A stretch of DNA of 40,216 nucleotides. Origin: SZUA-254 sp964596065. GTDB taxonomy: Bacteria > Bacteroidota > Ignavibacteria > UBA10030 > SZUA-254. Both the position numbers and the translations under genes were made by a program. Shown piece by piece: positions 26,322-33,442 of the stretch. The stretch's first letter is position 1. Each line of letters begins with the position of its first letter. The notes below the pieces were generated by a model. It had not been told where the DNA came from, searched no databases, and saw only the letters and a program-made list of their open reading frames with translations. The stretch covers positions 1 to 40,216 of the forward strand of contig CAZQSM010000011.1 of the NCBI GenBank assembly GCA_964596065.1, in the 5' to 3' direction.

Positions 26322-28466
26322 GTGACCGCGCGAACAACCAGGCTGAAGAACATCCTCCTGCTCACAGCGAGCGGGGTCCTCTTCGTCTCGAAATTCGTCC
26401 TCGACGTGATCGTGTCGAAGCTCGACGTGGAGCTGGGGGCGTTCACGATCCTGCAGTTGCTCCTCGTCGCCGGCGCGTTCCTCTCCCTCTATTTTTTCAT
26501 CGAGACCGTCTGGAGCCGCGGGCAAAGCGTCGTTCGGAAGCTCGGGTTCGCCCTGGTCCTCACGCTCGTCGTGGGCGTCGCCGGCCTGACGCTGTACGGC
26601 ATCTCCTCGACCGGGTTCGAGATCAAGAACGACTCGGCACTGCCGGAGGCGTTCGAGTCCGTGGTCTTCGCCAACCTGTACGCGGTGGTCTTCGGGACCA
26701 CCTCGCTCTTCATCCTCCTGATCCTCCGCGACGTCATCATGTCGAAGAGGCGCAAGGAGACCAAGCGGAATTTCAGGATATTTCTCGTTGTGCTCCTGGC
26801 CACGGTGGCCGTCACGGTGCCGTACCGGCCGTTCGAGTCGGACGTCGTCATTTCCATCGCCTTCGGGCTCACCGTCGGGGCGATCCTGCTCAATTCGTTC
26901 CGCCTCTCCTGGATCGTGTATCTTTCGAAGCGCGAAAAACTGATCACGATGGCGCTCAGCTTCATCCTGTTCGTGGTCTACATCCCGATCTACATGGCCT
27001 CCGTCGGGGAATCCTCGCTCATCGCCCAGTCGCTGACCTACTACTCGCGCCAGCTCGCCACGTTCGTGGCGGTGATGGGCCTCTTCGGCGCCATCTACTT
27101 CGGAATGACGTTCGTCAGCACACTCTTCCACATTCCGACGGCCGAGGCGTACGACCGGAAAAACATCGAAGTCCTCTCCCTGCACAACCTCGGCAAGCTC
27201 GTGACGCGGGTGTTCGATTTCAACGAACTCGTCGACCTCGTGACCAGGATGACGCTCGATGTCTGCGAGGCGGAAACGGCCTGGCTGGAGGTCATCCCCG
27301 ATTCCGGCGCGACCGTGAAAGGCCGACCCCGCCAGGGAGCGGTCCCCGACGGCCCGGCTTTCCGGACGGTGGCCCTCCAGAACATCTCCCTCCAGGAAAT
27401 CGAGCTGGTGTCGGGGACGAACGACGGTTCGCTCAGGAAGCTCGTGATCGAGTCCCGGAAGCCCGTGGTGATCGACCAGGTCAGGGAGGACGACCGGACG
27501 AAGCACCTGCGGGACGCCGGGAGGAAGATCCGGTCGATGGCGATCGTCCCCCTGGTGTCGCACGACGCGGTCATCGGCATCCTGTACGCGACGAAGTCGA
27601 TGGACTTCGGGTTCGACCGCGAAGACGCCGACGTCATCTCGGCGTTCGCGGACCAGGTGACGCTCGCCGTCGAAAACTCGAGGCTCATCGAAAAATCGCT
27701 GGAACGCGAACGCCTGATGCGGGAGATGCTCCTCGCCCAGGAGATGCAGCGAAAGCTCCTCCCGCAGGAGCTCCCGTCGCTCCCCGAAATCGACATCGAG
27801 GCGCTCTCCACCCCCGCGTTCGAGGTCGGAGGGGACTATTACGATTTTACGATGCTCGACGACCACCACCTCGGGGTCATCGTAGGCGACGTGTCGGGCA
27901 AGGGTGTGTCGGCGGCGCTCTACATGGCCGAGATGAAGGGGATATTCCAGGCGCTCAGTAAACTCCACCGTTCGCCGAGGGAATTCCTCTCCCAGGCCCA
28001 CGCCGCCCTCCTGGGGACCATGGACAAGCGGACGTTCATCAGCCTGATCTACGCCATCATCGACGTCCGGACCGGGTCGATGCGCGTCGCCCGGGCGGGC
28101 CACTGCCCGCTGATCCTCCGCTCCCGCGAGGGGACAAGGCTCATCAAACCGACGGGCCTCGGCGTGGGGATGGGTTCGAGGGAGTTCTTCGCGAGCACGA
28201 TCTCCGAGGACGAAATCAGGCTCTCGGACGGCGACATCGTCGTGTTTTACACCGACGGCGTCACGGAGGCACGCCCGGAGGGTGGCGACGAGTTCGGGTA
28301 CGAACGGCTCGAGAGCGTGGTCGCCGGTTCCGGGGTCACGAACGCCCTCGCGCTGCGCGACGACATCGTCCGCGCGGTCGACACGCACATGCGCCACCAG
28401 CCTCCGGAGGACGACCTCACGCTGGTGGTCATGAAGTGGAACAGAAAAACCGGGACCCCGGGATGA
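26322..28466 (+). CDS. Membrane-bound SpoIIE/RsbU-type PP2C phosphatase with GAF domain
   Basis: I chose the GTG at 26322, 11 bases after the MATE stop with GAGGC upstream; the open frame reaches further back but there overlaps the MATE gene. The 714-residue product has an N-terminal membrane part with about seven to eight spans (residues 10-270), then a GAF-like sensor domain (about 290-460), a short helix with EMQRKLLPQELP, and a PP2C/SpoIIE domain (about 490-714). Metal-site motifs are intact: VGGDYYDF, GDVSGKG, AGHCP, YTDGVTEA and EDDLTLVV. This class removes phosphate from a STAS-domain antagonist, and such an antagonist is the next gene. It is therefore likely to be the membrane input of a partner-switching pathway. 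Confidence 0.9.
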   Translation: MTARTTRLKNILLLTASGVLFVSKFVLDVIVSKLDVELGAFTILQLLLVAGAFLSLYFFIETVWSRGQSVVRKLGFALVLTLVVGVAGLTLYGISSTGFEIKNDSALPEAFESVVFANLYAVVFGTTSLFILLILRDVIMSKRRKETKRNFRIFLVVLLATVAVTVPYRPFESDVVISIAFGLTVGAILLNSFRLSWIVYLSKREKLITMALSFILFVVYIPIYMASVGESSLIAQSLTYYSRQLATFVAVMGLFGAIYFGMTFVSTLFHIPTAEAYDRKNIEVLSLHNLGKLVTRVFDFNELVDLVTRMTLDVCEAETAWLEVIPDSGATVKGRPRQGAVPDGPAFRTVALQNISLQEIELVSGTNDGSLRKLVIESRKPVVIDQVREDDRTKHLRDAGRKIRSMAIVPLVSHDAVIGILYATKSMDFGFDREDADVISAFADQVTLAVENSRLIEKSLERERLMREMLLAQEMQRKLLPQELPSLPEIDIEALSTPAFEVGGDYYDFTMLDDHHLGVIVGDVSGKGVSAALYMAEMKGIFQALSKLHRSPREFLSQAHAALLGTMDKRTFISLIYAIIDVRTGSMRVARAGHCPLILRSREGTRLIKPTGLGVGMGSREFFASTISEDEIRLSDGDIVVFYTDGVTEARPEGGDEFGYERLESVVAGSGVTNALALRDDIVRAVDTHMRHQPPEDDLTLVVMKWNRKTGTPG

Positions 28467-28494
28467 CACGGGCCCATCATTCAAAGGAAGCCAT

Positions 28495-28851
28495 ATGAGC
28501 TCATTCACCATCGAACTGAAGGAAAAACAGGACGTCAACGTGCTCGAGCTGAAAGGGTACCTGGACGCCCACACCGCCCCGGACCTGGAGAGGACCTTCC
28601 AGTCGCTGATCGACAGGAGCAGGTACCGGATCGTGGTGAACTGCAAGGACCTGACGTACATCAGCAGCGCGGGCCTCGGCGTCTTCATGGCGTACATCGA
28701 GGACGTCAGGAAGAACCGGGGTGACATCAAGCTCTCAAACATGACATCGAAGGTGTTCAACGTGTTCGACCTGCTCGGGTTCCCGCTGCTCTACGAAATC
28801 ACCGACGACGAAGCCGAAGCCATCCGCAGGTTCGTCGCGGGGCCCAGGTAG
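28495..28851 (+). CDS. STAS-domain anti-sigma factor antagonist (RsbV/SpoIIAA-like)
   Basis: This 118-residue single-domain protein has a strong AAGGAAG ribosome site. The STAS fold is plain: FTIELKEKQDVNVLELKGYLDAHTAPDLERTF, then the switch motif DLTYISSAGLGVF with the phosphorylatable serine (Ser58 or its neighbour) and VFNVFDLLGF. In partner switching, the unphosphorylated form binds the kinase/anti-sigma factor; phosphorylation by that kinase releases it, and PP2C phosphatases reset it. The kinase gene follows after 20 bases and phosphatase genes flank both sides, which fits that cycle. Confidence 0.93.
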   Translation: MSSFTIELKEKQDVNVLELKGYLDAHTAPDLERTFQSLIDRSRYRIVVNCKDLTYISSAGLGVFMAYIEDVRKNRGDIKLSNMTSKVFNVFDLLGFPLLYEITDDEAEAIRRFVAGPR

Positions 28852-28871
28852 GCGGACCCGGGGAAAACCCG

Positions 28872-29333
28872 ATGACGGCCGGCATGAAACAGTCCAGCAC
28901 ACATCTGCGGATCAAGAGCCGCACCGACAAGCTGCGCGAGGTGAGGGAGTTCGTCTCGGCCGTCGCGCGCGACGCCGGTTTCCGCGACGAGACCGTGGAC
29001 ACGATCGCGCTCTGCTGCGACGAGGCGTGCACGAACGTCATCAAGCACGCCTACGCCAACGCGCCCGACCGGGTCATCGACATCAGGGTCATCCGCCGCG
29101 CGGACGATTTCGAAATCGTGATCACGCACGACGGCACGTCGTTCGACCCCGACCAGGTCAAGCGGCCCGACATGCCGGAATACCTCGCGAACTTCCGCCG
29201 TGGCGGCCTGGGCCTCCACCTCATCCGCTCCCTGATGGACAGGGTCTTTTACCGGCGGGGCGCGGGCGAGCGGTCCGAAGTCCACCTGGTGAAACAGCTC
29301 CCCGACCGGGGCGGCACCGCCGACGGCCCGTGA
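28872..29333 (+). CDS. RsbW/SpoIIAB-like serine kinase (HATPase_c_2)
   Basis: This 153-residue Bergerat-fold ATPase has an N-box DEACTNVIKHAY (Asp50, Glu51, Asn55) and a G2-like box FRRGGLGLHLI. The G1 box reads HDGTSFDP, with His86 where most relatives have the Asp of DxG, a point worth checking. Proteins of this type phosphorylate the STAS antagonist and bind a sigma factor or another output protein. No sigma factor gene lies nearby, so the target is unknown. The start could be this ATG or the next one (28884). The stop overlaps the next gene's GTG start as GTGA. Confidence 0.88.
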   Translation: MTAGMKQSSTHLRIKSRTDKLREVREFVSAVARDAGFRDETVDTIALCCDEACTNVIKHAYANAPDRVIDIRVIRRADDFEIVITHDGTSFDPDQVKRPDMPEYLANFRRGGLGLHLIRSLMDRVFYRRGAGERSEVHLVKQLPDRGGTADGP

Positions 29334-31078
29334 AACGGACGCCGCCGACATCCCCCACGCCCGAGACCCGTGAACTCGAACGACGGTTCGATTTCCGCTC
29401 CCTGTTCGAGTTCAGCGCCATCATCAACTCCTCCACGGACCTCACCTTCATCCTTGGCCACCTCCTCCTCACCGTGATGGGAAAGCTGCTCTCGCTGCGG
29501 GGCATCGTCCTGCTCGGGAGCGAGGAAGAGGGCTTCAGGGTGCAGAACGTACGGGGCCTCGGCCAGGAACTGCTCGGTTCCGCCGTCACGATGAAGAACG
29601 TTCCCCGCGGGATCGTCCGCGCCGACACGGCCGACGCCCGGAAGTACCCCTGGCTCAGGCGGTTCAGGGCGCAGGGCATCCAGACCCTGGTCCCGATGAC
29701 GGAAGGGGAGCGCATCGTGGGCATGGTCGGCTTCTCCCCGAGCGCCCACGGGCGGCCGCTCACGCCCGAGCAGAAGGAATACCTGATGTCGCTCGCAAAC
29801 ATCGCGGCGACGTCGGTCGTCCGCGCCACCGCCTACGCGCGTGTCGACGCGGCGAACCGGGAGCTCAGCCGGAAGATCCAGGAGCTCAACACGCTCTTCG
29901 AGCTGAGCAAGGAGCTCAACGCCGTCCTCGATCCCGAGCGGATGGTCAAGCTGCTGATGTTCTCGGTGATGGGACAGATCGGCGCCCAGAAGTGTTTCCT
30001 GTCGCTCCTGCGCGACGGCCGGCTGGTGCACGCCCTCACGCGGATCGACGGTGAGATCCCGGAAGGCCTCTTCCCCTACCTGGCGGGCCTTCGGGAGTCG
30101 CGGACCGTCTCGGCGATGGACCGCGCGGCGGACCGCGTCGCCAGGCGCCACCTCGAGGGGCTCGGCATCCAGGCCGTGATCCCGCTGATGGCCCGGAACG
30201 AACTCAAGGGGGTGTTCGGCGTGGGCGCGAGGATGAACGGCGTCCCCTACGGGCAGGCCGACCTGGACTTCCTCTCCTCCCTCGGCAACCTCGCGGTGAT
30301 CGCGCTCGAGAACACGAGGCTCTTCCGTGACGCGCTCGAAAAGCAGAAGATGGAAGACGAGCTGGTGATCGCCAGGGAGATCCAGAAGGGTCTCCTCCCG
30401 GCGGACCTCCCCGATCTCCCCGGCTACGAACTTTCCGCCGTGAACATTTCGTCGCGCCAGGTGGGGGGGGACTACTACGACGTCATTCCGCTCACCGGCG
30501 GCCGGTGGGTGATGGCCATCGGCGACGTTTCGGGGAAGGGGACGCCTGCGTCGCTCCTGATGGCGAGCCTCCAGGCGTCGATCCGCGCCCTGGTGCCGCT
30601 GGGCCTCAGCCTTTCGGAACTCACCGGCAGGGTCAACGACCTGATGACGCAGAATACGACGCAGGGGAGGTTCGTCACGTTCTTCTGGGGGATCCTGGAG
30701 CCGGAGACGGGCCGGTTCACCTACGTCAACGCCGGGCACAACCCGCCGATGCTCTGCAGGAAGGACGGCGCGGTGGAACGGCTCGAGGAGGGGGGGCTGA
30801 TCCTCGGCGTGATGCGGACGCGAAACCCGTACCAGGAGGGGTCGGTGACGATCGGGAAGGGGGACACGGTATGCCTCTTCACCGACGGGGTGAGCGAGGC
30901 GATGAACCCCGGGGGAGTCGAATTCGGCGAGGGACGGATCGACGAGATCCTCCGCCGGGCGCGGGCGACGCCCGTCCCCGCGCTCCGGTGCTCCATCGTC
31001 GACGCCGTCACCGCCTGGAGCGGAACCGGTCCGCAGACGGACGACATCACCCTCGTCATCTTCCGGCGCCAGGCCTGA
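29330..31078 (+). CDS. Cytoplasmic SpoIIE/RsbU-type PP2C phosphatase with two GAF domains
   Basis: The GTG at 29330 overlaps the kinase stop (GTGA) and gives 582 residues; the upstream open frame is ignored because it runs over the kinase gene. No membrane span is seen. Residues about 20-165 and 190-335 are two GAF-like sensor domains, separated by a helical linker (LSRKIQELNTLFELSKELN). After IAREIQKGLLPADLP comes the PP2C domain (about 355-582) with VGGDYYDV, GDVSGKG, NAGHNPP, FTDGVSEAMN and TDDITLVIF, all metal-binding blocks present. It should dephosphorylate the same STAS protein as the membrane phosphatase at 26322, giving the switch a second, cytosolic input. Confidence 0.9.
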   Translation: MKRTPPTSPTPETRELERRFDFRSLFEFSAIINSSTDLTFILGHLLLTVMGKLLSLRGIVLLGSEEEGFRVQNVRGLGQELLGSAVTMKNVPRGIVRADTADARKYPWLRRFRAQGIQTLVPMTEGERIVGMVGFSPSAHGRPLTPEQKEYLMSLANIAATSVVRATAYARVDAANRELSRKIQELNTLFELSKELNAVLDPERMVKLLMFSVMGQIGAQKCFLSLLRDGRLVHALTRIDGEIPEGLFPYLAGLRESRTVSAMDRAADRVARRHLEGLGIQAVIPLMARNELKGVFGVGARMNGVPYGQADLDFLSSLGNLAVIALENTRLFRDALEKQKMEDELVIAREIQKGLLPADLPDLPGYELSAVNISSRQVGGDYYDVIPLTGGRWVMAIGDVSGKGTPASLLMASLQASIRALVPLGLSLSELTGRVNDLMTQNTTQGRFVTFFWGILEPETGRFTYVNAGHNPPMLCRKDGAVERLEEGGLILGVMRTRNPYQEGSVTIGKGDTVCLFTDGVSEAMNPGGVEFGEGRIDEILRRARATPVPALRCSIVDAVTAWSGTGPQTDDITLVIFRRQA

Positions 31079-31082
31079 CGCG

Positions 31083-31997
31083 GTGCGGGCGGACCATCCA
31101 CCGCGAATGACCCAGACCCCGCCGCCCGGCCTCCCCCCGTCGACGCTCCTGCCGGCCCTCCGGTGGGCGGAGGAGGTCCTTCGGAAGGGGAGGATTGACG
31201 AGGCGAGGCTCACGGCGGAGCTGCTGCTCTGCCATCTCCTCGGCTGCGAGCGGGTCAGGCTCTATCTGGATTTCGAACGGATTCTCAACGAAGCCGAGGT
31301 GGGCGCGTTCGTCGGCCTTATCCGGAGGAGGCTTTCCCACGAGCCCCTCCAGTACATCACCGGCCGGACCGATTTCATGGGCCTGCGGATCGACGTCGAC
31401 CGGCGCGTCCTCATCCCGCGGCCGGAGACCGAAATCCTCGTTGAGGCAATGCTGGGCGTCTGCCGGTCGCACGGCGCCGCGCCGTTCAGGATCCTCGATA
31501 TCGGCGTCGGTTCAGGCAACATTGCCGTGGCCCTCGCCCACTACCATCCGTCGGCGCACGTGGTGGGGGTCGACGTCAGCCCCGGGGCCCTCGACGTCGC
31601 CCTCGGGAACGCGCGGCTGCACGGGCTCGGGCGGAGGATCTCGCTCATCAGGGGCGACATCCTGGGCGACGCGCTCCCATTCGTGGAGGGGGGATTCGAC
31701 GCGATCGTCTCGAACCCGCCCTACATCCCGTCGGCGGACATACCCGGACTCGACCCGGAGGTCCGAGACTTCGAGCCGCTCGTGGCGACGTCGGACGGGG
31801 GCGACGGGCTCTCATTCTTCAGGCGCCTCACCGGCATCGCGCGCGGGCTGCTCGCCAGCGGCGGCGTCCTGATGGTGGAAACGGCGTATAACCAGGCGCG
31901 GGAGGTGGAACGGATGTTCGTCGGCGGGTCGCTCAGGGAAACGAAGGTCACCAGGGACCTCTCCGGCATCGAGAGGGTGGTGTCGGGCACGGCATGA
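31083..31997 (+). CDS. prmC: Peptide chain release factor N5-glutamine methyltransferase
   Basis: The enzyme methylates the glutamine of the GGQ motif in release factors RF1 and RF2 using S-adenosylmethionine. The 304-residue product has a helical N-terminal domain, PLQYITGRTDFMGLRIDVDRRVLIPRPETE (family signature), the SAM loop ILDIGVGSGNIAV and the catalytic NPPYIP. The GTG at 31083 is taken as start; an ATG at 31107 is an equally good candidate. It follows the phosphatase by 4 bases, and its stop overlaps the next start as ATGA. Confidence 0.92.
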   Translation: MRADHPPRMTQTPPPGLPPSTLLPALRWAEEVLRKGRIDEARLTAELLLCHLLGCERVRLYLDFERILNEAEVGAFVGLIRRRLSHEPLQYITGRTDFMGLRIDVDRRVLIPRPETEILVEAMLGVCRSHGAAPFRILDIGVGSGNIAVALAHYHPSAHVVGVDVSPGALDVALGNARLHGLGRRISLIRGDILGDALPFVEGGFDAIVSNPPYIPSADIPGLDPEVRDFEPLVATSDGGDGLSFFRRLTGIARGLLASGGVLMVETAYNQAREVERMFVGGSLRETKVTRDLSGIERVVSGTA

Positions 31998-32449
31998 GGG
32001 CCCTTGTCCAGAGGGTGACCGGGGCGTCGGTCAGCGTCGGCGGCGGGACCGTCGGTTCGATCGGGCCGGGGATGCTGATCCTGCTCGGCGTCGCGGCCGG
32101 GGACACGACCGACGACGCGGCGCGCCTGGCCTCAAAATGCGCGTCGCTCAGGATTTTCGATGACGCGGGGGGCGTGATGAACGTTTCCCTGAAGCAGTCT
32201 GGGGGATCGGCACTCGTCGTCTCGCAGTTTACCCTCTGCGCGGACGCGTCGCGGGGGAACCGTCCAAGCTACGCGGGGGCGGCGCCCCCGGGGACCGCCG
32301 AGGCGCTCTATGACGATTTCCTCGGGGCGCTCCGGGGAGAGATCGGCGACGACCGCGTCAGGACGGGCGTTTTCCGGGCGATGATGCTGGTGAGCCTGGT
32401 CAACGACGGTCCGGTGACGATCCTGCTGGAGTCCCCGCGGTCGGCATGA
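31994..32449 (+). CDS. dtd: D-aminoacyl-tRNA deacylase
   Basis: This 151-residue protein has the full length of the Dtd family, which hydrolyses D-amino acids wrongly attached to tRNA. It starts MRALVQRVTGASVSV and has the active-site SQFTLCAD motif. The second family motif, usually NxGPVT, is seen as NDGPVTI. It is coupled by ATGA overlaps to prmC before it and to the phosphatase-fold gene after it. Together with prmC this makes a small translation-quality pair. Confidence 0.95.
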   Translation: MRALVQRVTGASVSVGGGTVGSIGPGMLILLGVAAGDTTDDAARLASKCASLRIFDDAGGVMNVSLKQSGGSALVVSQFTLCADASRGNRPSYAGAAPPGTAEALYDDFLGALRGEIGDDRVRTGVFRAMMLVSLVNDGPVTILLESPRSA

Positions 32450-33426
32450 GTCCCCGGGTCGCGAAACGGGCGGGGCCGGCGACGGCGGTCGCAGGCCCCG
32501 CGCGCGGGACCGGCCGCGCCAGGATCTTCTTCCTCTTTCTGGATGGCGTGGGCGTCGGGAGGATGGATGGAACGGAAAACCCGTTTTTCTCGATGCCCCT
32601 TCCCGGTTTCGAATCGCTCCTCGGCGGCCCGATGATGTCGCTCGGGAATTCGTCACGGACGACGCGGCGCTCATCGGCGCGGCCGATCGACGCGAACCTC
32701 GGGATCGGCGGCCTCCCGCAGAGCGGGACGGGGCAGAGTGCAATCCTCACGGGGGAGAACACGGCAAAAATCGTCGGAAAACATTTCGGTCCCTATCCGC
32801 ACACGTCGCTGCGCCCGGTCCTTGCGAAAAAAAACATTTTCTCACGGATCTCCGGGATCGGACGTTCACCGGCCTACCTCAACGCCTTCCCGCGCCAGTA
32901 TACGGAGCATCTCCGGGCCCATCCCGGCCGGGCCGGGGCGATTTCACTCGCCTGGAGGTCGGGCGGAGGGACGCTCAACGGCGAGGCGGAGCTCGCGGCG
33001 GGCCGGGCGCTCTCGTCCGATTTCACCGCCGAGGGCTGGGGCCGGCTCGGGTACACCGGCGTCCCGGTGATATCCCCACGGAGCGCGGCCGGGGTCGCGC
33101 TGCGGTCGCTCGACGACCACGATTTCGTCTTCTTCGAATATTATCTCACCGATCACGCCGGGCACGGACGCTCGCGGTCTGCGGCGGCCGAGATCCTCGC
33201 CGTCCTCGACGCCTTCGTGGCCGCGTTCCTCGAGGGGATGGACGACGACCGGCACACCCTCATTGTGACCAGCGACCATGGCAATTTCGAGGACCTCTCG
33301 ACGAAACGGCACACCCGGAACCCCGTCCCCTTCATCTGCGCCGGCGCAGGTCACGAGCGGCTCACCGCGGGCGTCCGCGACCTGACGGACATCGTTCCGG
33401 CGCTTCTCAAATATTTTTCCGGATGA
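32446..33426 (+). CDS. Alkaline-phosphatase-superfamily metalloenzyme, phosphomutase-like
   Basis: This 326-residue protein belongs to the metalloenzyme clan that includes phosphopentomutase and cofactor-independent phosphoglycerate mutase. Seen: FFLFLDGVGVG (first metal ligand), a catalytic-type LPQSGTGQSAILTG with the Thr/Ser nucleophile region, YLTDHAGH, and VTSDHGNFEDLSTKRHTRNPVP carrying the D-H and H ligands. It is shorter than full mutases and seems to lack a large insert domain. Substrate unknown. The start overlaps dtd as ATGA and adds about 25 unusual Ala/Arg/Pro/Gly-rich residues before the core. Those codons lie in a strong inverted repeat (32470-32501), so the stretch may exist for the RNA rather than the protein. 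No alternative in-frame ATG or GTG is present before the core motif. Confidence 0.78.
   Translation: MSPRVAKRAGPATAVAGPARGTGRARIFFLFLDGVGVGRMDGTENPFFSMPLPGFESLLGGPMMSLGNSSRTTRRSSARPIDANLGIGGLPQSGTGQSAILTGENTAKIVGKHFGPYPHTSLRPVLAKKNIFSRISGIGRSPAYLNAFPRQYTEHLRAHPGRAGAISLAWRSGGGTLNGEAELAAGRALSSDFTAEGWGRLGYTGVPVISPRSAAGVALRSLDDHDFVFFEYYLTDHAGHGRSRSAAAEILAVLDAFVAAFLEGMDDDRHTLIVTSDHGNFEDLSTKRHTRNPVPFICAGAGHERLTAGVRDLTDIVPALLKYFSG
32470..32501 (+). promoter_or_regulatory. Strong stem-loop at the start of the phosphatase-fold gene
   Basis: GCGGGGCC (32470-32477) pairs with GGCCCCGC (32494-32501). Inside, after one mismatch, GCGAC (32479-32483) pairs with GTCGC (32488-32492) around a 4-base loop. The hairpin begins 24 bases after the ATG, with no T-run after it. 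It could slow ribosomes or hide the start region. Chance in GC-rich DNA is possible but a 13-pair stem is long. Confidence 0.5.
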
Positions 33427-33442
33427 GCCGGGGAGGGGAGGG

